This document shows, piece by piece, positions 33,780-45,032 of a DNA stretch of 64,000 nt. The stretch is from Symsagittifera roscoffensis (Eukaryota; Xenacoelomorpha; Acoela; Convolutidae), in the NCBI RefSeq assembly GCF_963678635.1, contig NC_087067.1:21384596-21448595 (forward strand), in the 5' to 3' direction. The translations under genes were made by a program, and so were the position numbers. Positions within the stretch are counted from its first letter, which is position 1; the number at the start of each line of letters is the position of its first letter. A model generated the notes under the pieces. The model saw only the letters and a program-made list of their open reading frames with translations. It made no database searches and had not been told where the DNA came from.

Positions 33780-34060
33780 AGCCTTCACGCTGACCTTATT
33801 TGCTCGAAATTCGACCATGAATAAAAAATTTCAAGCCCGTTTTTCTCAACATTGAGAAAAATTTTCAAAAACTTTTTATTGTTGTTTGAAGCTCAACTGA
33901 ATAGGATTTCATATAAAATATCAATCGAACCATTCCAATGATTATTTGTAGTAGCTGATTTTGTTTGGAAAACAATAGCAAAAAAAAACACATCCAAATA
34001 CAACGTTTCTCCCAATTTTCAAACGGCCAGAACAATGACATAAAAAACAGGAAAATTTCA
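33780..34060 (-). repeat. Dispersed repeat family X, copy 3 (inverted)
   Basis: On the minus strand the landmarks AATTGGGAGAAACGTTG, AAATAATCATTGGAATGG, TTGAGAAAAACGGGCTTGAA and AAGGTCAGCGTGA match copy 2 in order. Confidence 0.7.
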
Positions 34061-36059
34061 TGGGCAGTTGCTGACATTTTTTTTTGCTTTTCTGACTTTT
34101 AATATATAATATAATTGCGTTACTCAAATAGGTATTAGAAAGAATTATTTTAATAAAGTAAAATTCTTTAAAAAGTCTTCCTGTAATTAAAAAAGTATGT
34201 CTTTTAAAACCAGAACTCAAAAACTAAATCTTATTAAATGTACTTTAATAATAGTTATGTAGATAAAATTCTTTAGACTTATGAATTTAATTCATGTGCA
34301 AAACTATAATCTTTCAATAATTAACGAGAGTGATAGAGGGTTAGCAATAATCTGGTCAACATCAATTTAAACTGAAATGAAGGGTGTTTGACATAATGAT
34401 TAATTGTTTAGCTGTCAGCCAATACCAAGGCAATGATCTTTAGTACAAATGAATCCTAAAGTATGGTTGTACAATGACCTCTATTCTATTTTCTTCAAGG
34501 AAAACTTCATACGCAGCATTCACTTTGGTTTATTAAAGAACAAAAGTTTTGAAAGATTTTGAACGGTTTGATCAGTTCTTTTTCAGAACTTGAGCTGACT
34601 TGCGCAGCACAAATCTCGGTATCTTCGACAGTGGCTTACTGCGTGGTGATTGAGTGGATTCGGAAAAAATAGCTTTTTCTTCGGCGAAATTGGTGATGTA
34701 TTTATGGGGGCTCGTTTTTCTACGTTCTTCTCTGAATGCTTTAGCGGACTACCTAAGAACAGAAACCGTCTGTTAATATCCTTCCTGTCAATCTAGTTGA
34801 TGAAATTCAGCTCTCGTCTTCGCCCCATTAGGGTCAATTTGATTCTTTGCGCTCTGTTCATTCTTCTCTCAACTGTCAGGTGCTCTCCTTTTCTGTGAAC
34901 TTGCGATGGCTCCGGCACTCACACCAGTCTCTGCCTCAATTTCCCAATTTGAGTCAACCTCCTTCAAAACCATCCCCGGAGTGCCAACTTTAGTTGCTAG
35001 TTTTCAGGCAACTGAAGGCAAATTGGCTATGGAAACTGAAACTGTAAAGACCAGACATTCACCTATGCTGTCTCCTGTTCTGAAATGCAGTCTCTTGCTT
35101 TATGGAGTTTAGACTGAGACGCCTCTTGTAGTTGCGATAAAGGCTCCCTGTCAGGCACCTCCTGAATCTCATGCTCCGGAAGGATGCTTAATAATAGTGT
35201 GATGTCAACCACTTGGGCCATTGCCAATTAAATTTGGCAAACTGGTGCGCCTAGTACCCAGTGAGAGTGGCATCTTCTTTCCTATCTTCCCCAATGAAGC
35301 GTACAGTCTCACAGTCTTCGCATCTAGTTTATCTAGTCCTGCGAACCGCTTCGCCTTGTTTTCTTCTCCGACTGTTCAGCTGAGGATGAAACTGGAGTAC
35401 TTTCGAGGAGTGTAATAAATGAATTGGTTTGCTCGGATTGATTGAACTAGAATGATGTAGAAGCTTCTTAAGCGGGCTGACTGAAGGTGTAATTGAAGCT
35501 CAATTTGAACATTTGAGCGCCTTCTAAGAAGGTTTTGGTGGAATGTGAATACTCCTTATCACATTCCTTTTGTGAGTAAAATAAATAATTTAATTAAGTT
35601 AAAACAATTCCCGTTACAAACGCTGAATAACGGACGACCAGATTTTCCATCTAAAAGTTCTCGATAGACGACAAAGTTTTCCGGATAATACAACAAAGTT
35701 AAACCCAGATTTTTTCCGCCTCTGTACTGATATGTCCAGTTCCACTCTGAAAAGAAATTGACCTCGATTCAGATCGCTCCTTGAACTCGCTGCTAATAGC
35801 GGATTACTTTCTGTTAGGTTTTTGAGAACCTCAAATTTTTCCTCGTCCGATAAGTGCCCCTCATGCTGTCTCCAATTTTTGCTGCCTTAGCCATGTTTTC
35901 TAAATCGGACACTCTCGGAAGAGTCAGTCTACTTCTTCAAACGTGTCTCCCATTTTTTCTGGTTTCAGTATGGATCTTTCGATTTTTTCCCGGCCTGAGT
36001 TGACAGAGTGATCAATTCATCTTTAAGTAGAAACGTCTCATTAATATGTTTACAAGCAT
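34061..36059. other. Mixed noncoding and probable relic sequence
   Basis: 34,061-34,590 is AT-rich with no gene. From about 34,590 the DNA is more balanced in base composition and probably continues the old gypsy relic D1 toward its 3' end, because it abuts the supported relic part at 36,060. I could not identify domains here; ORFs such as 34,906-35,112 are unassigned. Confidence 0.3.
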
Positions 36060-36486
36060 AATGATGTTAGGACGGAGAATTTTGAAGACTTCCGTGTCGC
36101 TTCAAAGGAACATCGAATACCCTCAAGAATAGTTTTAACTGCTGACTGGTTATTGTTGAAAATTAAAAGCAATCTCACGGTGAACAATTTGCGCTCATTT
36201 GTTTGAATACATCTTTCAAGTCAGAGCAGACCAGATGATGTCCAAAGATTTTTTTGAAAATTACTCTCTTAATTTACGAAATTTAGCCACTTTTGCATTC
36301 CCAAATTCTATATTTTGTTTAAAAAATTTGAATGTTTTATTGCTTGCCGAGTTTCTAGTTATGAAGCTAAAAACAGGTTTGAACAGTGAACGATCATTTT
36401 AAAAATTTTTATATTCTCATCTGAACAAAAAACTCCAGCAAAGTCCAACTTAAGAATTTTGTTCAATCTGATCAATTCGGCCAGAG
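36060..36486 (-). pseudogene. Gypsy integrase relic D1, part left of element B
   Basis: This is DNA-similar to 53,990-54,410 (relic D2) block by block, for example GAATACATCTTT and TATATTCTCATCTGAA. The minus-strand frame gives LKLDFAGVF, like the LxxDFxGP start of a gypsy integrase core, and D2 has LQSDFDGLF at the same place. It ends at AGAG, the 4-bp duplication flanking element B. Confidence 0.6.
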
Positions 36487-36898
36487 TGAGTTAAGATGTT
36501 ATTTGGTTTAACTCATAGAGTAATTTCGGATAGGGTACACCGTCTGCTCGTCACGCTATCTTATTTTGGGCCGGATAGATTCGTGCAACTTCTTAGTCTA
36601 ATACCGATCCTAATCTTACTCTTATATCTACTAGTCTCAAGGTGTTTAACTAGTCTCTGCTAGGCTCAATAGATCTAGAGTATACTGGTTTATTGCGACT
36701 GCTGAAGTTCTCTTGGAGAGGCAACTAATTTCTAAGTTAAATTCAAATCTCTCTGGTGCTGAAATTACAAGTAATTTCAGCACTTACAAATAAGTGGGTT
36801 GTTAGTTAGATGGATTATGATTGGTTAATATTAAATATTTTACATTGGTAAATTATCCAATTTATCCAATAATCAAATGTAGTTTAGATCAGGTTGCA
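36487..36898 (-). repeat. 3' LTR of element B
   Basis: 412 bp. Read on the minus strand it runs from TGCAACCTGATC to TTAACTCA, with TG...CA ends. It matches 52,062-52,473 with about 15 mismatches by eye (about 96% identity) and no length difference. The outer flank is AGAG (36,483-36,486), repeated at 52,474-52,477. A purine-richer CCCGGATGGG lies just upstream on the minus strand (36,899-36,908) and may be the polypurine tract. Confidence 0.95.
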
Positions 36899-37250
36899 CC
36901 CATCCGGGTTTTACAGAGTTTTTTAGAATTATCTTTCTGCAATTTGAAGGATGGATGATGAACGTTGGTATTTGGTGAACATCATTTTTTTTGTCCGGTC
37001 CCTCTTGGATAAGGAAGTTCCAGGACGCTGGAATTATGGACAGGAAATTATTACGTCGTCTTTTGACAACGACTGTGATCCCCAATGAAATCAATCCGAT
37101 TTCAAAATGGTTTGCTATGACGGGTTTTTCTGTATTATGTAGAGAACTTGTTTTGTGTGCAACCTCGTCTGGGAATGGCGTGAAGATCGTGTGTGGAAGG
37201 GATGCCTTGTAACTCGGATCTGTACGTATAGTGAACATCGAGGTGGTCAT
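36873..37250 (-). CDS. Small 3' ORF of element B, entering the LTR
   Basis: A 125-codon ORF whose last eight or so codons lie inside the 3' LTR. It has mixed, balanced composition (for example VVVKRRRNNFLSIIPASW) and no domain I recognise. An ORF crossing the polypurine tract into the LTR recalls accessory genes of complex retroelements, but it may be a remnant. Confidence 0.35.
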   Translation of the reverse strand: MTTSMFTIRTDPSYKASLPHTIFTPFPDEVAHKTSSLHNTEKPVIANHFEIGLISLGITVVVKRRRNNFLSIIPASWNFLIQEGPDKKNDVHQIPTFIIHPSNCRKIILKNSVKPGWVQPDLNYI

Positions 37251-37594
37251 TGGTCTAGTTCAATGAAGTCCTTTTCTGCGAAGTCAAGTCGTACTCTAAA
37301 TCCTTTGAGTTGTGATTGTGGACGGCATGTCAGTTGTGCTTTGCCATTCTTTGTTCGAGTGTGATGGGATCATCTATTCTTTGGATGTTCGCCTTTGTTG
37401 TTGTGTATTGATCTATATACTGCAAAATATGATTTACATTTTATAAAATTTTGTTAATTCAATTTTTTAATCATGATTTTAGTTAGTCGTTTTCACAAAA
37501 GCGTTTTGTTTTAGTTTGGTTGTTTTCAAGAGTTACTCACCCTTGAGTACCTCTTATTAAAAATAGAAGTGTGGTCACAAAGTGTGGATGTAGC

Positions 37595-37660
37595 GCGGTG
37601 GGTTAGGCCGGCTATAGAGCATGCTCAGGACGTCCTCTCTGGTGGGTTAGGCCAGGAGTG
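37595..37660 (+). repeat. Short direct repeat GGTGGGTTAGGCC
   Basis: The 13-mer occurs twice about 42 bp apart in the 3' untranslated part of element B. The remaining sequence 37,251-38,473 shows no gene I can support. Confidence 0.6.
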
Positions 37661-38473
37661 GGAGTATGATTTCATGCTGTTTCTTTGAGAGGTCCTGTTA
37701 TGTGATAACGTTTTATGTTGGGTTATGTTGGTCTTTCTTATGTTACTTTGGTTGTGTCCTTTTTTTTCAAAAATCAAATTGTTTTTGGTATGGGTTTGTC
37801 TTGCGACTTTTTTGTGTTTTATTATTTCATTCTTAGACTTTATAATAGTCTGGGTTAATCCGGTTTGGGTACCGTTGGTTTTCTTTTCTTAGTCATGCTG
37901 TTAGTTTATGATTTGTGGTGTTTAGTAAGCTGCGTTGGTTAGTTTGGTTTAGTATATAATTCCTTTCCAACCGGGTTAAAGGAAAGTTTGAAACTTGTTA
38001 TCGTGTGTTAGAGTTGTTGAATATGAAAACTTGAAACTTAAAATTAGTATTTAAACAATTCTTCGTGGGCGAGCTGTGCGAGTTTGGATAGAATTCTTGT
38101 GCGAGTGAATAAAAATATTTGAAAAGGTTAGTACTGCTTTCTCGTTTTATCAATTTATTGCATAGAATTTGAATTTTACTGCGTTTGGGGGAAATTTAAA
38201 ATTATAAATTTTCATCGTAATTAAGTTTACTGCTTCATGGGGAAATAATTTATAGATAAAATTACTACATTTGGTATGAATTTTATTACATTATTTAGTG
38301 CAAGAAATTAACGATTTTTAAGAGAACTTAACAAGTTTGTTTTTTTCTTTTTCTTTTCTGTTTTGTGGATGATCGTGATGTGAAGACTAGAAATATAAAA
38401 CAAACATTGATAGAAAATGGTTAGTACTAATTTAAATTTATTAGTGAAGAATATTTTGAATTATACTTACCTG

Positions 38474-40273
38474 TTAATCTTCTGGGAAAAAGCCGTGGGG
38501 GAAGATGTCGTGTATCATATCTGATGTTGTTAGTAATTTGGCTATTATGCGTATGATGTTTTTAGTTTGTAGCCGTGGCCAAAGCAATTGAAGTGCTTTA
38601 ATGGTTTTTAGTTCCTCAGTGCCTACTGCAAACTCGTAAGGTGTGTTTTGAATGAGGTTATATATTTTATAATTGTATTTAGTATTGTGAATGATTTCTA
38701 ATATTGGTATTTCAATAGGCTGGATAAATTCATCCGGGATAAGGAAGGGTCTGGATTCTTCGGCATTAAAGGTCTTCGTGATGGGACAAAATATATACAT
38801 TTGGGTAACTGGGTCATAGTTGCGGAGGATGCCATGGAGGTTAGTATCTTTGATGCAATATGTAAAATTTAGAAAAATTGGTGACGTGTATTTTGACTTA
38901 AGAAACTGAAAACGGTGGTGAGGTTGTCTTGATGGAGTGTGCAAATCAAAATGATTTTGTATAAAACGATAATATGTATATGTGTGCGTTTGTTTAGTGC
39001 GTAACATAATATCGTGGGAACAGTGCAAATTGCGTTCATGTGGTGAAAGAAAGTGAAAGATTAGTGAAAATAACTGAAATTTGTGATGGAAACTTTCGTA
39101 AGCTTGAATATCAGCTAGTGATTCTGAAATGATGTGATCATACTTTCTATCAAAAATATTAAGTGTGAATACGTTTGATGTTTTGATGAAAAACTTTTCT
39201 GTTAGTTGCGGGTTAGCGAAGCGGTCTTCATCTAAAAATTGGTCTTGATTAGGTCGGATGTTATTATGATCGTAATATTCTATTGTAAATTCGTTAGCTC
39301 GGGTTGCAGTGAATGTTTTTAGTAATTTTTTATATCCTACGTAAAAAAAGTGTCGAGGTGTTAGTGTTGTAGTGAGTCTATATAACACGTTTTTTTGGTT
39401 CTTTTCTATGCTGTCATGAGTATTAGTTAGTGGTAGGCAAAGGGGGTTAGTAAAATGATAATAAGCTGTCCAATGAAGTGTTGGCATTAAAACATGTTTA
39501 TCTACAAAACTACGTGTGTCATTAGTATCGTTAGGTGTGTTTAATGTATATTGTGGAAATGAGGGTAATGTGATTGCAAGAAATTTTTTTCGTGTTTGTG
39601 TGTTGCGGGTGATTAATATATTCGCAGGCTGTTCCGGTTTTGGTCGGGAATAGGTGATTCGGGAATTTTCGTTTAAAAGTGCGATAAGCTCGGTGAGTGC
39701 TACTAGCTGTTTCGGTGGATGTGGATGATTGAGTGAATGATGCAGTGTAAGCTGAGGAGGGGTTAGGAGTTGGTGGATTTGAGGATTCTATTGTGGATGA
39801 TAGTTGATGTTTTGTGAGGGTGTTAGGGTGTATTAACTGTTGTTGTAGGGTAATAAAATTATCGAGTTCCTGGGAAATTTGGGGGTATCTGGGGAATTAT
39901 TATATGATCTGTCGGCATGAAGTGGAGAATAGATTGGAGTCACTTGCGAAGCATAAGAAGGAGTGGAAACGGATGGGAGTGAATGATTTGATGGAATTGG
40001 TTGAAAAACTGAGGAGTTGGTCTGAGTATAATTTGATGGAGATGGTTCGGAGTCTGCAAATTCGTCAGGGATTTCTATATTAGGATTATTAAATTGTGAG
40101 ATAGAGTATAAAACTGAAACATCTGAGTTTGTATCAGAATTCGTGCTTGATGATATATTAATAATCGGAAAATTGGGTGGTGGGAAAGCAAAAATTGGGA
40201 TTATTGGGATTTGAGTTTGGAGGTTGGCTGGGTGGGAATTTGAGCAATGTAGGGATCCAAGTTGTCGGCTCAT
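38474..40273 (-). pseudogene. Long unrecognised gene downstream of env in element B
   Basis: One frame runs from an ATG at 40,273 to 38,474 (600 codons), interrupted only by TAA at 39,833 and a TAG about 14 codons later. The last 437 codons are fully open, and 337 of them follow an ATG at 39,487. The N-terminal part is serine/proline/asparagine rich, as in disordered regions. The C-terminal 337 residues look globular, rich in histidine, tyrosine and phenylalanine (for example FFYVGYKKLLKTF, NLHGILRNYDPVTQMYIF, ALQLLWPRL). No membrane segment, zinc motif or enzyme motif was seen. In an element where pol and env are badly broken this is the best-preserved frame. Function unknown. Confidence 0.6.
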
Positions 40274-40360
40274 CGTGGGCTAAAAAAAATGATTATTTTG
40301 AGACTGAAAAGTGGTGGTGTGGGGTTGTTCTATTATTTGTTCGTATGTATTATCATTTTG

Positions 40361-42862
40361 TTAATGATGTGTCATTATATGTTGGATGGGACTTTGTGGT
40401 CTAGAATTTGGATTATTTGTGATTGCTAGGTTTCGGAAATTACGTGAAATTAATGATAATGGATGGTTTTGTGGTAGGGGTGGCAACTGTGGTGCGGTAG
40501 GTGTTATTTCTAAATTATTATGTTCTTCGTCGTAAGTGTTCTGTCTTGTGGATATTTTCGTGTTATATTCTTTTATTTGTGCGTCTAGAAGTAAATTGTT
40601 TATTGATGATGAAAAAATTCTAAAAAATCCTGCAAACAGTATGCGTGCTACACTTGCTTGTCTGTTTACTTGTGTGTGTATAGCGCATGTGTTATAGATT
40701 CCTGATAAGAATGAGAAAAGAAATCCTATAAAGTTAAACATTGCGTATAAGATAGTTAATTTTTCTAAGATGTAATAGGGCCATCCTAAAAAAGCTAGAA
40801 TTTTGTTTTTTTTTTTAGGGTGACAAAACTGAAAATATTTATAGGTGAAATATCCTGTGGTCTGTATTTTTCACCGTTTAAATATATGTAGTCTTTGATA
40901 TCTTTAAAATATCCGCTATAATCCTGCGGTTTCGGCAAGTTTTCTTAAATTCTGGTCAATTTACTGTCCTTGTATAGTGTCCATTTGTGTTAATAATTCT
41001 TGAAATTGTTGTGTTCTAATGTGATGTTCGATATCTGATTTAGAACATATTCCATTTGATTGTAAATCAATATTTGGGTAACGAGCTATAGCTCTGATGC
41101 TTTCGGGTCAAAATTTTTTGAGTGATTGCATTAACGTAGGGTATGGTGTAAGGAGATAATATTTATCTTCATCAGGATTCAATTGTAGTACATTGTGGCT
41201 TTTTTCTGATCCACATGGGACTGCGGTATCCCAAAAATATGTTCGTCTTGAAAGTGTGTCGACAAAATGTACTTTATTTTTATAGAATATAGGGATTCTT
41301 TTATAACAACGTTTATCTTTTATAACAAAAACATACGTTTATCTTTTATAACAAAAACATATAGTCGTGATACTTTTTTGGTACAAGTATAAAACCATAA
41401 AATGTTTCCTTCGTAGTCTAGAAAATTTGATCTATTTCCTGACAATAAGTATCCTGCGTAGGGTATTTTTAGTACTGCTAGTGCGAGTGATTGTAGGATT
41501 TGTGTCCTTTCCAATTCGGAGAGTGACCTTTCTTAAAAAATTGGACTAATTGTGTAGTCTAATTTCATATCAAAGTGAATATCGTAATGAATAGAATAGG
41601 TGTTATTCATTAGTGATAGTTCTTGTAAACGTGTACTTCTACTGTCATGTGGCTTTAGTTTTCCACCAGGTTGACCTGTGTTTTTTTGAAAGTAAACTGG
41701 TATGTATGATGTTCCTTCATTTAGAGGGTGACCTGTGGCATAAGGGTCAAATTTTATTTTTCCAGTGGTCATGTCGAAACCTTTTTCGTATTCGACAAGT
41801 ATTTCAGAATATTGTGTTTTTTATCATGGATTTCTGTATTTGCATGCACTTTCTGTTTCTTGATATATTTGAAAACGTGTTAACTTATTTTCTATATCAT
41901 GAATATTTCTAAAATCATTACTTTGTTTTCGGGATGGATTTACTTGTTCGTATGGAATTGATTCTATAAAATATTTTTCATGAAATTTTATCATTCGAGC
42001 GTGTATTTTTGCTACTTGAAATGTTGTGCATGTATCTTCGGGAAACCAAACAATTGTTGCTTGTGTCCGTGTTGTAGGGTCACAATAACCTTGATCATTT
42101 TTGCAAGGTAATCTAATTCCTTGATAGATCATTGTGTTATCTGATAAATCTCGTGTGAGTTGTGCTTTTTCGAGTTGTAATTTCCAATTGAAAAACATTA
42201 TTTCTTGATATCCTTTATTTTTTGTGTCTGCTTTGCAGTTTGAGGGGTCATTTATTCCAATGTGTGGTATCCAGTGTTTATCGTGTATGCCACAAGTTAA
42301 TCTTCCGTGTGCGCCGTTGTATGGGTATTTTTCGTCTAGTTTTATATGTCCTTGATATCTTTCAAGCTGTGCTTGGTGTACAGAATCGGCAAAGACTTGG
42401 AAATTTACTATTTTCCTGCCTGTGTTTCTATTTCTTGTGATGTTTAGTCTGAGTAGTTCGTTTTTACAATCATCGAGATTTAGATGTAAAAGTCGTTCTA
42501 TATTACTTTGATAGAATGATTCGTGATCAAGTCGGTTCTTATTTCCATTGGAAACTTGTGAACAGTGTACTTTCTTTTTCAAAAAATGTTGCTGTAAATT
42601 TATATCCTGTGACTGTTGTTGCTCGGGCTTTTGAATACAATGTTGCTATTACATTTGTAGTTTCTATAGCTTGTGGTTCTGTTTTGCATTGTGATACTTG
42701 ATTTATTGCATATTTGTTTAGTGTTTTTTGTTCGTTTTCTTCACAATCGTAGTGTGTTACTAATAAATCCTGGGGTCCTGTGCGAGGAGAAGGATTTGTG
42801 TTCTGATCGGAAAATATTAGAAAAAAGATGTGTTGAAATGTTAATATTTTTAGAATATACAT
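40361..42862 (-). pseudogene. env-like glycoprotein of element B, broken
   Basis: It can be followed in at least three frames: 42862-42539 (signal peptide MYILKILTFQHIFFLIFS and the IETT motif after a cysteine), 42582-41824 (ectodomain with TRTQATIVWFPEDTC and MIKFHEKYF), 41772-41320 (EYEKGFDMTTG, then after an in-frame TAA, AGYLLSGNRSNFL), and 40741-40361 (membrane segment FIGFLFSFLSGIY and tail). Breaks include two consecutive stops near 41,821-41,826, a TAA at about 41,533, and frameshifts near 42,540 and 40,750-41,300. The order of conserved motifs matches env of element A. An entry-type role is inferred from family layout only. Confidence 0.7.
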
Positions 42863-43189
42863 GTGTATGATAATCTTGAGTATGGGTTATAAAATGTGAT
42901 GTAACCAATTGTGTTTTTGGTATATCTATCGTATTTTTATATTACTTCAGTTGTTAAAAATGGTGGTGGTAGCGAGCGGTTGAGCTGTTATATTTGGTGG
43001 ATTTATTGGATAGGGGTGTTGAACAATATTATTAAATCTGATTGTGATTTCAAACTTAAATTGGAGACTGTTTTGTTGAAGGATTTGAATGTTATGTTCT
43101 CGAATATCTTCGTGGATATCTTGTCTATATTGTAGTCTATTGAGTGCCCAACTGTGGAGTCGGTTACTCTATTGATATTGTCCAAATAA

Positions 43190-44048
43190 TGGTGGGGGTG
43201 CTACGAATGTATTCCAATCTAGTCGTAAAGGGATGTTTGTTGATGATTGTTCTCGATATCTAGCGTCGAGGTTATTTGGGAAATTTAAAGGAAAAAGCGT
43301 CGGTGAAATTTGAATTAATGATGGTGTTCATGGTAGTGATAATATTTCTGGTAGTGATGATAGTGTTGTATCCGTAGAAATGTCTATTGCGTCGTTTACT
43401 AAGTTTGGTTCACCTTGTGTATATGAGTGTGTTGTCCAATATGGTAGTCGTGCGGTGGGATTGGGGGGGGGGGGGGGGGAGTGGGGTTAAAGTTATTTTC
43501 ACGTATTTGTTCAGATGTTGGTGTTGAACCTAAGTAATCTGAGGGTATGCTTGAGGTGCTGCGTTGTGAAAGGAGTGGGGGAGTTTCTGGTAATGTACTA
43601 TTTGGGTTTTCTGAAGTAGTTGGTGTTGGTGATTGGGGTATACCAAAATGAACTCTAGGGGTTTGAAAACTTCTGTTTCGTCGTGGATGTATAATTTGTC
43701 TTTTTATTTCGAATGTATTTTGGTTTTGACTAATGTTTCTTATTCTACTTAATTCTTGTGGTAATGTGGGGTACAAGTTATATGTTGGTTCACTTAGGGG
43801 TGCCTGTCGCTGAAATGGTTCTAATGGTTCGGATAAGCGAGCGTGTCGTTCTTCAAAAGCGTATGGATTATCTTGGAAAGAAATTCGTGTGGATGTTTGG
43901 GGGTTTTGGGTAGTTGTAGGTATTTTTGGGTTTTCTTGGCATGATGTCGGTGAAGACTGATTTTGTGATTGTTGGTTAGCAATTTTTGAAAGTGTTCTGA
44001 TTGATTTTTTCTAGTGGGAAGATTTATGTTTATTGTAGTATTCTTCAA
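43190..44048 (-). pseudogene. Proline-rich ORF between pol and env, element B
   Basis: ORFs 44048-43821 and 43776-43399 and an open stretch in another frame down to about 43,200 together look like one disordered, Ser/Pro/Thr-rich protein (for example FGIPQSPTPTTSENPNST, a run of six prolines coded by the 43,463-43,479 homopolymer). The homopolymer is a likely frameshift spot. No domain was recognised. It could be part of a displaced gag or an env leader. Confidence 0.4.
43463..43479 (+). repeat. Poly-G/C run in coding relic
   Basis: About 17 G on the plus strand, read as proline codons on the minus strand. Length is likely unstable or misassembled. Confidence 0.8.
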
Positions 44049-45032
44049 TGAAAAGAATTAAAAGGATTGTTGCTAAGGCGAATGTGATTATTGCCTTTTT
44101 TACACATTTGCTCATTGTCAATATTAGGGATGGTAAAAATATGATGAAAATTACAAATAGTAAAAAAATATCTGTTCTACTAAAAATTGTTCGTATAATT
44201 AAATAGATTGTGAATTATCGTACCTGTGAATATGATCAATGATTTGAGAAAGTTGGAAATATATTTCAAATAAGGAGTAGAAAATTTAAAAAATGTTGCA
44301 AAAAATTATTAAAATGATTATAAAAGCTTCAAAAGTATCAAATAGAAATTTGAACAAAAGTTTAAATAGTATGAAAAATTTTTTTAAAAGATTTTAAATT
44401 GTATTTTTTAAGATACTGACTGTTTGAGAGAAAAGCATTTAAGAAATGATTTCTTCTTCGAACATTTTTTGTTGTTTGAGGCGAAATTCAAGTGTGGTCG
44501 AGTTATTTTTTGATTTTTTGACAAGTGGGTTGAGTTTTGTGAAAAGTTGTTGAAGGCTTTTTTTATGGTGTTTGGGAGGTCTTCTTTGCTTTATTTTTTA
44601 TTTGTCGGGTAATCTGGGGTATTTTGAGATATTTGTACTTTAGGCCAAATGAATATGGTCCTTTTTTACTTTAGGCTAATTTGTTATTTTTGGTTTGAGG
44701 GTTTTTGGAGGTCTGAGTTGGGAAAATATTGTTAATCTTTGCGTTATTAGATAGGGAAGGGTTGTAATATTATGGTGGTATTTATTTTAGTTGTCAAGAT
44801 TTAGCGAGTTGCTTATTTTTGACCTGGAGGTTATAAAGTTATAGTTATAGATGTGCCTGGAGTTTAATATCTTTCGGCTAATAGGTTGGTGTTAGAGATA
44901 TTGAAGGTGACGGATTCAAGTGAATCCTATTGGCTGAATCTGAACTGGAGTTGATGCGTGTTTTTCAGCATGTTATTTTGAAAAATGAATGTTCAAAATG
45001 ATCCAGAGGTGGAAAGATTATTAATTTTAAAA
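44049..45032. other. Noncoding interval of element B between integrase and proline-rich ORF
   Basis: AT-rich, many stops in all frames, no motif seen. Confidence 0.4.

Noticed and set aside
36483-36490. LTR ends first placed at GATCA and ...CTCA without the outer bases
   Set aside because: This gave no target duplication. Extending to TG(C/G)AACCTGATC gives TG...CA ends, equal 412-bp LTRs and a perfect AGAG duplication.
41613-41912. Plus-strand ORFs across 41-43 kb
   Set aside because: They are antisense shadows of env of element B.
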